From NCBI RefSeq assembly GCF_020080835.1, contig NC_058161.1, positions 18,961,603 to 19,025,602 on the forward strand: DNA of 64,000 bases, written 5' to 3'. The DNA is from Cotesia glomerata. Taxonomy: Eukaryota > Arthropoda > Insecta > Hymenoptera > Braconidae. Below are positions 55,268-64,000 of this stretch, one piece after another (within the stretch, counting starts at the first letter, position 1; the number at the start of each line of letters is the position of its first letter). Under the pieces are notes generated by a model. The model did not search any database and was not told where the DNA came from. It saw only the letters and a list, made by a program, of their open reading frames with translations. A program made the translations under genes and the position numbers.

Positions 55268-56164
55268 GTAGCAACCTTGCAGTCACTCTGTGACTGCCGT
55301 GACTTGTGAATTATAAATAAATAAAATTTTGGTTTATTAAATAATGACTTTTGTTAAATAGCACTGTACTTTTTTAACTATTGGCGTTTTTTAAGATATA
55401 AACCCATCTCGATGTTACACTCATCAAAAGCGTTTATTTGAGTACCCACATGCATTTTTAATATATTTTTCATATATACAAATATATAATATATATTTTA
55501 AAGATATAAGCTCATCTTGATGTTACACTCATCAAGAGCTTTCATTTGAGTACCCACATCCATGTTTGATATATTTTTCATATATAGATATATATAAATA
55601 TATGAAATATATGAAAAAATGATGTGGGTACTCAAATGAAAGGTCTTGATGAGTGTAACATCGGGATGAGTTTATATCTTTAAAAATGTCAATAGTTCAC
55701 AAGATAGAAGGTCATTTCTTAAATATTGATATTTTTAAAGATATAAGCTCATCCTGATGTTACACTCATCAAGAGCTTTCATTTGAGTACCCACATCTAT
55801 GTTTGATATATTTTTCATATATAGATATATAAATATATGAAATATATGAAAAATTGATGTGGGTACTCAAATGAAAGGTCTTGATGAGTTTAACATCGGG
55901 ATGAGTTTATATCTTTAAAAATTTCAATAGTTCACAAGATACAAGGTCATTTTTTAATTATGTATTTAGAGATAGAGTATTTTCGAATGCAGCCTAAATA
56001 CTTATCATAATAAATTGATTATCGGTGAGAATGATATAAAACCTTAAAAAGGCACAACTTTAGGTCAAGACCTGTTCAACGATACCAAATTTAGCTATAA
56101 AAACTCATTTTATCGTATAAATACACTGGCCACAAAATTTTGCTTCTTCTCTTAATAATATAGA
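55268..56164 (-). mobile_element. Helitron-like element, copy H8 (both ends present, about 0.9 kb)
   Basis: The best copy. The minus strand starts TCTATATTATTAAGAG at 56164 after A, has about two and a half palindromic units, and ends with hairpin GCAGTCAC-AGA-GTGACTGC (55298-55280), AAGGTTGCTAC and flanking T. No Rep/helicase, so it is non-autonomous. It supplies the reference for judging the other copies. Confidence 0.8.
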
Positions 56165-56416
56165 TTATATTTAGTTCAATAAATTTTTGTTAAATGAATA
56201 TTATTGAAGAATTTAAATGAAGAAAATAAATTTTTTTATTGAAAAACAATTTACTTTTAAATTAAGGTAAAAACTTTTTCGTCGAAAACTAAAAAGTTTT
56301 ATTGAATTAAGAAATGCTACTCACAGCTCAATAAGTAAATATTTAATCAAAGAAAATTAACGTTCTCGGCTGAAGAATACTCAATTTTTTATAAATTAAA
56401 AATAACGGAAATAAAT

Positions 56417-56490
56417 TCCCAAGGTAGGGCTCGAACCCTGCTCGGACCGGACCGACTACAACCACACAAGCCGCTCAGCCATAGCTGCTA
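56417..56490 (-). tRNA. tRNA-like sequence of Ser/Leu type (pseudogene)
   Basis: The minus strand has ATGGCTGAGCGGC, the D-arm form of Ser/Leu tRNAs, a T arm AGGG-TTCGAGC-CCT and 3' acceptor CTTGGGA. The 5' acceptor half does not match and the anticodon arm is unclear. Confidence 0.35.
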
Positions 56491-56957
56491 AGCGGACGAG
56501 TTACGTATTTATTGATATATTAGTAATAATTAATTTTGTCGGCATTCTAAAGGCGGCGCTAAGGTCTAATCATCGAAAGCCAACAACATCATGTTCTTAA
56601 TTTTAGTTATTTGGCTTTTGAATAAGTAAAATATCTCTTGCGTTGATAAATTTAATTTCACTGTCCAAAACATTATTTTATATTGGAATATATAAATAAA
56701 AACTTTGTATTGAAAAATAATTTTACTCTATTTAATAATTAAAAACTTTTTAATCAAAATCTTCTAAATCAACAACAACAATATTCTTCAATCAAAATTT
56801 TTAACTTCCCGCTAAGAAAATCGAAGATTTTCAAAAATCGGGAAGTTACTGTTTTCACCCCGTTTTGCAAAAATCGAGTTTTCATCAGATCTCGACGTTT
56901 GAAGGTCACAGGAAGCTTCCCTGACTATCCCCGTGAGGTTGCCACGGTGTCTGTATG

Positions 56958-56959
<2 letters not shown>

Positions 56960-57006
<47 letters not shown>
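56960..57006 (+). repeat. (GT)n tract, 3' side of the retrotransposon
   Basis: Dinucleotide run directly abutting the 3' end of the R1-type insert. The other half is at 58624-58667. Confidence 0.95.
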
Positions 57007-57009
<3 letters not shown>

Positions 57010-58621
57010 TTTGTAGGGGAATCCTTTTACGGATTCTAGGCATAGCTGTTTGGCCTGGATATGTGGCGACTCGACGCAGCGTCATACTAACTCGACACTA
57101 ACGCCCCTACCCACTAAACCCTAAACCCCTTTCTCTTCTATCCTCTGATCCCCCATGGTACCGCCGTAAGGCATTTCTTCGCGGGGGGAGGAATTAGCTG
57201 CCGCTCTTCCTTCTGGTGGCTAAGATGTTTTTTATTTCTATCTCCCTTCTAGTTTCTGTTTTCTGCTCTTTTTCTCTCGATGGACCGCAACTCTGTAAGC
57301 ACTTCAGTGGCAAAGGTGCTCGTGGCGTTCCAGACAGCTTCTGATGACAGCATTTCTTCTACTATTGTCTCCGGTTGAATTCTCTTTTTTAGAATCTTCT
57401 CTAATTCATCGCGCTGTTGGTTAAAACGAGGACATGCAAAGATCACGTGCTCCACGTCTTCAGCGACACCTGGGCAGGATGGGCACTCCGGAGAATCGTC
57501 GTGCTTAAAGCGGTGAAGATAGGCTCGGAAGCAGCCGTGTCCTGACAACATCTGCGTAAGGTAGTAGTTAACCTCTCCATGACTCCGGTTCAGCCAGTCG
57601 TCGATCCTCGGTATAAGACGATACGTCCATCTTCCTTTTTCTGCAGCGTCCCACTGGAGCTGCCATCGGTCGAAGCTGTTTTGCCGTTCTTCAGTTCTGA
57701 GCTCTTCAGCGCTTAGTGTAGTTGACCTTTTACGATGATAAAGGTTCCGTCTTTCCTCAGCGAGGACTCTGAGAGGCAGAGTTCCGGAAATAACGCACAC
57801 TGCTTCCTCGGATATTGTGCGGAAGGCGCTGGCGACTCTTAAGGCACACCGTCGGTATACTGGTCCAGCCTTCCTCCATGATTCTTGCATCTCGAGAGCG
57901 TTGGTCCAAATAGATATACCATATGTAAGCACCGATGTGACTACAGATGATAACAGTACCCTTCTGCTCTGCTTTGGCCCTCCGATGTTCGGCATCAGTC
58001 GTGCTAGACTTGTTCCCACTGCTGACGCCTTGGCACTGACGTGTTCTACCTGCTGCTTAAAGTTGAGTCGGGCATCAAGCATCACTCCTAAATATCGAAT
58101 ATAAGGTTGTGATGTGATTTCTTGTTCGGCGACTTTCAGCTTAATTGTCTCTACCACTTTCCTGCTGGTAATAAGCACTGCCTCAGTTTTGTGTTGCGCC
58201 AGTTGCAGGTTCACTGCGTCCATCCACCGGTTAACGCGCTCGAAAGTGAGATCGAACACATGGTTTATCTCGTCAAGATGTTTGGCAACGATCACTACGG
58301 CTACGTCGTCTGCATATGCTACGAGTTTGACGTTTCTTGGCAGAGTTAGTCTTAATAGGCCGTCATACATAATATTCCACAGGAGCGGGCCTAGAACTGA
58401 ACCTTGTGGTACACCTCCAGAAATAGCATACTCCCTTGGACCGTTCTTCGTGTCATACTTCAGGACCCTGTTTTCAAAGTAGCTTGCTACGATCTTAAGA
58501 AGGTATTCTGGTACATTCTTCTCTTGGAGGGCCTGCATGATGCATTCCCAATTGGCGGAGTTGAAGGCATTTCTGATGTCTAGGGTCGCCACCAGACAAT
58601 ACTTCTTCGTTCCACCCTTCC

Positions 58622-58622
<1 letters not shown>
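57007..58622 (-). mobile_element. 5'-truncated R1-clade non-LTR retrotransposon in (TG)n
   Basis: The insert runs on the minus strand from 58622 to 57007 and is bounded on both sides by (GT)n. It comprises the C-terminal half of ORF2 and a 3' UTR of about 240 bases, with no poly(A): the 3' end meets the dinucleotide tract directly. R1-clade elements such as Waldo and Mino are known to target AC-type repeats, so integration here looks site-specific. Confidence 0.8.
57249..58622 (-). pseudogene. Reverse transcriptase C-terminal part, R1 clade
   Basis: About 457 retained codons without a stop. It enters within the RT domain (VATLDIRNAFNSANW), then SGGVPQGSVLGPLLWN, the catalytic AYADDVAVV (YADD at 58316-58305), RYLGVMLDARLNF, and the C-terminal part typical of R1/TRAS-like ORF2 with SGHGCFRAYLHRF and the zinc-knuckle-like CPSCPG...HVIFACPRF. 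The endonuclease and the start of RT are missing. The frame continues upstream into poly-His-Thr from (TG)n, which is not part of the protein. The long uninterrupted frame suggests a fairly recent insertion. Confidence 0.88.

Positions 58623-58623
<1 letters not shown>

Positions 58624-58667
<44 letters not shown>
58624..58667 (+). repeat. (GT)n tract, 5' side of the retrotransposon
   Basis: Second half of the interrupted microsatellite, followed by GAAAGTATGTGAACCGC exactly as in element B copy 1. Confidence 0.95.
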
Positions 58668-58671
<4 letters not shown>

Positions 58672-59583
58672 TATGTGAACCGCTCATAACTTTTGAACGG
58701 CTTGACCGATTTCATCGTGGTTGGTGTCATTCGAAAGGGCTTGACCAAACTTGAATTTTGAAAACTATTTGGACCGATTCAGATCAATAGATTTTGTGAA
58801 ATTTTCAAAAAACTGAAAAAAAAAAATTTTTTTCAAATGTGGTTTTTTGGAATAACTTTTAAACGGCTTTATGGTTCAATTCCAAAAACTAATCAGCTCT
58901 TAACCTCAAAAAACCACGTTGATCGCCTCCAGTCCGGTCAAAATCGGTCGATTCGTTCGAGAGATATCGTGAACGAAAGAAAACCGAAAAAAGTGTTTTT
59001 TCGGAATAACTTCGAAATTCCTAGCGCGATCAATTCAAAATTTGAGATTCTTTGTGAGGCTTGAAAAACTGCGTCGAATGCTGCCAACCGCGTGAAAATC
59101 GGTTTATTCATTTAAAAGTTATTGCGGTTTAAAAATTCAAAAAATAGTGTCTTATCAAATCTCTATCAGACTTTTGAGCTCGAAGAGCTCAAAAGCATAG
59201 GGAAGAAATCTCTTTGAGCTCGGAGAGCTCAAAATAACCCATAAATTGTATTTTTAAGCTCGAAGAGCTCAAAAACATCATTGGTGCAATTTTAAGCGCC
59301 TAAGTATGGAATTAGCGGGAAGCTGCAGGGATGGCCTTCAGGGTCAACCGTTTTCCTAATTTTTTTTTCTTCCTAAATATTTTCAAGTCAAGAATATTGT
59401 ACTTGAATCACGCCATTTTTTTTAAATAAATATTTTTAAGAGTTTGATCTTGAATCAAGAAAAAAAATTCTTGGTCTAAGAAATGGTTCTTGTATTAAGT
59501 GAACTTTAATTTTGCATAGAATATTTTTTTCTAAGAGAATTAAAGTAACAATCGGAAAAAAAACCAAATTAATGATAATCCAA

Positions 59584-60286
59584 CTACACAGAAAGAAAAA
59601 TTTCTTGACTGGAGAACAAAATTCTTGGCTCAAGAAAATTTTTCGAGTGCCTGAAGGAAGACCGAAGTTGTGTTGGCCGAAGTTCAAATTTTTCTTTAAA
59701 CTATTCTTGGTGGAAGTCATTTTTTCTTAATTCAAATTATCATAAATACTTGATACAATAAATTTTTATATTTGATCAAGATTTTTAGATACTTTAGGGA
59801 AGCAGCGCCACCTACTTCAGCTGAGAAAAAAATTTTCTCACCTTGAGAAAATTTTTCTCGAGAATATTTGATACCCATTTTATATTATTTTACCGTGCAA
59901 TTATACATATTGAATGAAAAAAAATGATGAAATATTATTTGGTCTTCCCATTTGACATGTTAATCAATAAAAATATTAATGAAAATTTACTTCTATCTTT
60001 ATATTTAATTTTTTGGAATAAGAGAGAAATTTTCTCAAGACGAAAATTAACCTATCAAGAACTAAATTTTTTGGAGCTCGAGGCTGAATTTTCTCTTCAC
60101 AACAAGATTTTCTTGACTTAAATAAATTTTCTTGGATCAAGATACGTATTTCTTAAAGCAAGAGAATTCATTTTGTTGGAATAAGTGAAATTTTTTGTGT
60201 CAAAAAAAAATTTTTTTTTTCGCTCAAGAAAATAATTAGGAAGAAAAATATTTCCTTGGCTCAAGTGAACTTTTTTTTCTGTGTAG
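59584..60286 (-). mobile_element. MITE family A, copy 2 (703 bp)
   Basis: Starts CTACACAGAAAGAAAAATTT and ends TTTTTTTTCTGTGTAG; in inverse orientation to copies 1 and 3. Contains GGAAGACCGAAGTTGTGTTG and GGGAAGCAGCGCCACCTAC. Non-coding. Confidence 0.8.
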
Positions 60287-61158
60287 AGATCCTTGAACTA
60301 AAATTTTTCCAACCTCCCACACAATTAGTTCACTGACAATTAAATCTAGTCTATAAAAAGAATTTCCCCTTACTTTTTAATCAATTAAAAACTAAAAACT
60401 CAGGAAAAGTTTTAGTTTTTAAAATCAAAAAAAAAAAAAAAAGTGTAAGAGTAAGTAAACTTTAAGAAGGGAAGTATTTTTTGTAGCGCTTTCGTCACAG
60501 GGCACTCACCTATGGTGATTTCCGGTTATCGTAAAGCCAACGACTCCCCGTTTTGTTTTATTGTTTTTATTTTATTTAAGTCAGTTCTGAGAGCAATAGA
60601 TTCGCAGACTAAAGACTGGTCGTTCCTCTCGAGGGTTCCTTCAACCCTTACGGGTCTACGAGTCGTTTCTTTGTTCAAAGATCAGACACTCCTCGGTTTT
60701 TCATCATGTTATACCCTTTATAATTTATCCAGAGTTTCACCTAACCGTCAACTTGATACCGTCACTTCCTCCACTTTTTATGCTTCTTCTTCCCTTCCCC
60801 TTCTCTTTGTCCTTCTCCTACGCTTTGCATCCCTCATTCTCCAATTTCCATCCTACATTCTTTATCATCTCTTATCAATCTATCTCCCTTTATTATATTA
60901 CTATCATTATTATCATTATTAATATTATTATCATACATTCAACATCCAGATTAAGAATCCGCGTGCTCAAGGTCTTTGTACTTACTACCTAATCATCCAC
61001 TCTAATACTACCCCAACAATATAAAGATCGAAAACTCTTCACTAAATCGTATTTTCAATTTATCATATCTTATTTATCCACTATAAACTCCATTATTGAA
61101 TTTCTTACTCATAACATTAAATTGATTTCTTCTACACTGAGAAAAGAACTAGAAAAAT
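60287..61158. other. Unassigned stretch with pyrimidine-rich part
   Basis: 60480-60980 is less AT-rich, with TTCTTCCCTTCCCCTTCTC-type pyrimidine runs on the plus strand. A minus-strand donor-like AG-GTGAGT lies at about 60510. Open frames at 60512 and 60753 have no domain and are pyrimidine-driven. It could be an exon or promoter of the gene begun near 53300, but nothing proves it. Confidence 0.3.
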
Positions 61159-61847
61159 CTACACAGAAAAAAAGGTTTACTCGAGCCAAGAAAATATTTT
61201 TCTTCCTGGTTATTTTCTTGAGCGAAAAAAAAATTTTTTTTTGACACAAAAAATTTCACTTATTCCAACAAAATTAATTCTCGCTTTAAGAAATACGTAT
61301 CTTGATCCAAGAAAATTTATTTAAGTCAAGAAAATCTTGTTGTTTTGAAAAAATTCAGCCTCATGCTCCAAAAAATTTAGTTCTTGATAGAAGTTTATTT
61401 TCTTGTCTTGAGAAAATTTCTCTCTTGCTCCAAAAAATTAAATATAAAGATAGAAGTAAATTTTCATTAATATTTTTATTGATTAACATGTCAATTGGGA
61501 AGACCAAATAATATTTCATCATTTTATTTCATTCAATATGTATAATTGCACGGTAAAATAATATAAAATGGGTATCAAATATTCTCGAGAAAAATTTTCT
61601 AAAGGTGAGAAAATTTTTTTCTCAGCTGACGTAGGTGGCGCTGCTTCCCTAAAGTATTAAAAAATCTTGATCAAATATAAAAGTTTATTGTATCAAGTAT
61701 TTATGATAATTTAAATTAAGAAAAAATGACTTCCACCAAGAATAGAATTTAAAGAAAAATTTGAACTTCGGCCAACACAACTTCGGTCTTCCTTCAGGCA
61801 CCCGACAAATTTTCTTGAGCCAAGAATTTTGTTCTCCAGTCAAGAAA
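61159..61847 (+). mobile_element. MITE family A, copy 3 (right end lost)
   Basis: Starts CTACACAGAAAAAAAGG and follows copy 1 almost base for base, including the same short open frame, but stops at CTCCAGTCAAGAAAT, about 20 bases before the expected terminus, where the tRNA-like block begins. Confidence 0.8.
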
Positions 61848-61863
61848 TAAAATAATTCGGAAA

Positions 61864-61934
61864 ACCCGGACGGGGAATCGAACCCGGATCTTTTGGTTAC
61901 ACATTCAGGGCGCTTCAAGTTAAGCTATCTGAGA
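61864..61934 (-). tRNA. tRNA-like sequence (pseudogene), relative of 9252-9323
   Basis: The minus strand TCTCAGATAGCTTAACTTG ... GTAACC ... AGATCCGGGTTCGATTCC ... GTCCGGGT aligns along its length with the one at 9252. The T arm is good; the acceptor is mostly unpaired. TGACTGAA starts about 26 nt upstream. It replaces the right end of MITE A copy 3. Confidence 0.4.
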
Positions 61935-62084
61935 CATCGTGCGTTACAACCTTTCAGTCAACTAATAATTTAAAAATATTTATTAAAATATAGTCAATAT
62001 AACTATTTATCAATAGTTACTTAAACTAATGCATAGTTCGAGTAACCACAAAAAAAAGTTTAGAAATATTTTTATACTTGTGAC

Positions 62085-63067
62085 ACTATAAATAAAATTT
62101 TGCTTTATTAAACAGTGACTTTTGTTCAATTGCACTGTACTTTCTTAAATATAGACGTTTTTAAAAATATAAGCTTATCCCGATGTTACATTCATCAAGA
62201 GCTTTCATTTGAGTACCCACATGCATTTTTGATATACTTTTCATATATACATATATGTATATAAATATATGAGATATATGAAAAATTGATGTGGGTACTC
62301 AAATGAAAGGTCTCGATGAGTGTTACATCGGGATGAGCTTATATCTTTAAAAATGTCAATAGTTCACAAGATAGTAATGTCAGTTCTTAATTATTGACAT
62401 TTTTTGGGATATAAGCACATCCCGATATTACACTTATCAAGAGCTTTCATTTAAGTACCCACATGCATTTTGATATATTTTTCATGTATACATATATGTA
62501 TATAAATATATGAAAAATTGATGTGGGTACTTAAATGAAAGGTCTCGATAAGTGTAACATCGGGATGAGCTTATATCGTTAAAAATGACAATAGTTCACA
62601 AGAAACAATATAATTTTTTAATTATTGACATTTTTAAAGACATAAGCTCATCCCGATGTTACACTCATCAAGAGCTTTCATTTGAGCACCCACATGCATT
62701 TTCATATATTTTTCATATATACATATATGTATATAAATATATGAAATATATGAAAAATTGATGTGGGTACTCAAATGAAAGGTCTCGATAAGTGTAACAT
62801 CGGGATGAGCTTATATCTTTAAAAATGTCAATATTTCACAAGATACAAGATCATTTCTTAATTATCTCTCTAGAGAGAGTTTTTTCGAATACAGCCTAAA
62901 TACTTATCATAATAAATTGATTATCGGTGAGAATGACATGAAACCTTGAAAAGGCACAAATTCAAGTCAAGACCTTTGCAATGACACTAAATTTCACTAA
63001 AAAAAATCAATTTTATCATATGACTATCCTGGGCACAAAATTTTTCTTATTATCTTAATGATATAGA
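62085..63067 (-). mobile_element. Helitron-like element, copy H9
   Basis: 5' terminus on the minus strand TCTATATCATTAAGATAATA at 63067 after A. About three palindromic units follow. The left side reaches the family segment AAAATTTTGCTTTATTAAA but lacks the GCAGTCAC hairpin. Confidence 0.7.
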
Positions 63068-63432
63068 TTATTTATAAAATACAGTTTCTTAATTATTGTT
63101 TGAACTAGTTAACTTATCTATACTACATTCTATATTCTATATTCTATATATTTCGCAAAGCTCGTATATCATTGAAAGCTCTCTCTATTTTCTCTCTCTC
63201 TCTTTTTCTATTACTATAGCCTTTGTACAAGTTGTCTAGCGATCGCTGTTATATTACTGACAAGTTTATCTCTCGCAGTGACACTGTATTGTCTATACAA
63301 TAATCGCAAAAGATACAATTCAATTACGTAATATTTTTTATCGGCGTATATTTTATTTCCAATAAAATAGAGAGATTAAATTTTTAATTCATTCTTTCAT
63401 TTTTATATCAAAAATTTACAGACATATCACAC

Positions 63433-63504
<72 letters not shown>

Positions 63505-63860
63505 TAGTGAAATAGTTATTTTAAAAATAAACTATGAGCAATGAGTAGGTGGTGCCTAAGTAGAGTATATTGACATGACATCTCATCACTTACACTCATC
63601 CTCATGAGTTAAGTTCTCAACGTCCTACCCCAACCCTCTGGTTAAACGGGAATATTTGTTTTCAATATATATATATGTATATATACATATATAGACATGT
63701 AGACAGGGATAGATAACATCTGATGTGAGGACTAACTCAATTACCTGATACATTACTTTATTAATATTCATTCTAATTATCTTAGATAATTCATTTGCTT
63801 AATTGATTAATTATTTTCTAGATGTAAATGATAGCTTAAATCTATCAAATTTCATACACT
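63068..63860. other. Spacer with (AAT)n
   Basis: Pyrimidine-rich CTCTCTCTATTTTCTC patch at about 63180-63210, (AAT)n at 63433-63500, TA-rich palindrome ATATATATGTATATATACAT at about 63667. No gene recognised. Confidence 0.4.
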
Positions 63861-64000
63861 GCACAGAAAGAAAAATTTCTTGACTAGAGAACAAAATTCT
63901 TGGCTCAAGAAAATTTGTCGGGTGTCTGAAGGAAGACCGAAGTTGTGTTGGCCGAAGTTAAAATTTTTCTTTAAATTCTATTCTTGGTGCCAGTCATTTT
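63861..64000 (-). mobile_element. MITE family A, copy 4 (runs off the window)
   Basis: CACAGAAAGAAAAATTTCTT followed by GAGAACAAAATTCTTGGC and GGAAGACCGAAGTTGTG as in copy 2. Only the first 140 bases are in the window. Confidence 0.75.

Larger units (their letters stand above)
56803..59324. mobile_element. DNA element family B, copy 2, carrying a retrotransposon
   Basis: Ends AACTTCCCGCTAA and TTAGCGGGAAGCT; closely similar to copy 1 throughout. Two differences matter: it lacks the TTAA element of copy 1 (GGAATAACTTTTAAACGGC at about 58849-58867 is intact), and its (TG)n tract is split by an R1-type retrotransposon (57007-58622). Confidence 0.85.

Noticed and set aside
57817..58482. Plus-strand open frames opposite the reverse transcriptase
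   Set aside because: They are antisense shadows of the retrotransposon frame with no recognisable domain.
60512..60992. 136- and 79-codon open frames near 60.5-61.0 kb
   Set aside because: Pyrimidine-run composition (Phe/Leu/Ser/Tyr) and no domain or splice context; kept only as an unassigned stretch.

Overview
The window reads as nuclear DNA of an insect. It is very AT-rich, protein genes are split by canonical GT/AG introns, and most of the space between exons is transposable elements. The CNNM and SMYD4-type genes, an R1-clade retrotransposon, Mutator-type and Helitron elements and the general texture fit a hymenopteran, perhaps a parasitoid wasp. That assignment is inference; nothing here fixes the species.

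Three host genes can be assembled exon by exon with consistent reading phase. (1) A secreted alpha-carbonic anhydrase on the minus strand (6806 to 3171, 6 coding exons, 302 aa) keeps every catalytic residue. (2) A SMYD4-like TPR/MYND/SET protein is on the plus strand (14649-16857, 4 coding exons, 617 aa). (3) A large CNNM/UEX metal-transport mediator is on the plus strand (27748-47105, 12 coding exons, 1014 aa), with DUF21, a CBS pair and a CNBH domain. Bits of other genes are weaker: the last 37 codons of an unidentified protein at 3-116, a signal-peptide-like first exon at 19288-19365, and a promoter plus non-coding first exon near 53300-53465 whose gene would lie beyond the window.

Mobile DNA fills the rest. 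A non-autonomous Helitron family recurs nine times. It has a TCTATATTATTAAGAG 5' end and a 3' hairpin followed by CTAN, and it carries arrays of a palindromic unit of about 300 bp; at least one copy (55268-56164) has both ends. Several families flanked by TTAA have GG-starting inverted repeats, and one TTAA duplication is proven by an empty paralogous site inside the window. A family with AACTTCCCGC termini ('B') has three copies; two were hit by TTAA elements in the same sequence context and one carries a 5'-truncated R1-clade retrotransposon inside its (TG)n tract. Other items are TA-flanked MITEs, a hierarchical foldback element, a 1.7-kb solo LTR, a Mutator-type transposase fragment, LINE tails and a SINE. 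Region 49920-52956 is a four-level nest.

Two patterns fall outside ordinary annotation. Degenerate tRNA-like sequences sit at several repeat junctions, three of them with TGACTGAA starting 26-28 nt upstream. The palindrome TGCGCATGCGCA, which matches the NRF-1/Ewg consensus, occurs in the CNNM promoter and again as the core of a 60-bp minisatellite just after the CNNM stop codon.
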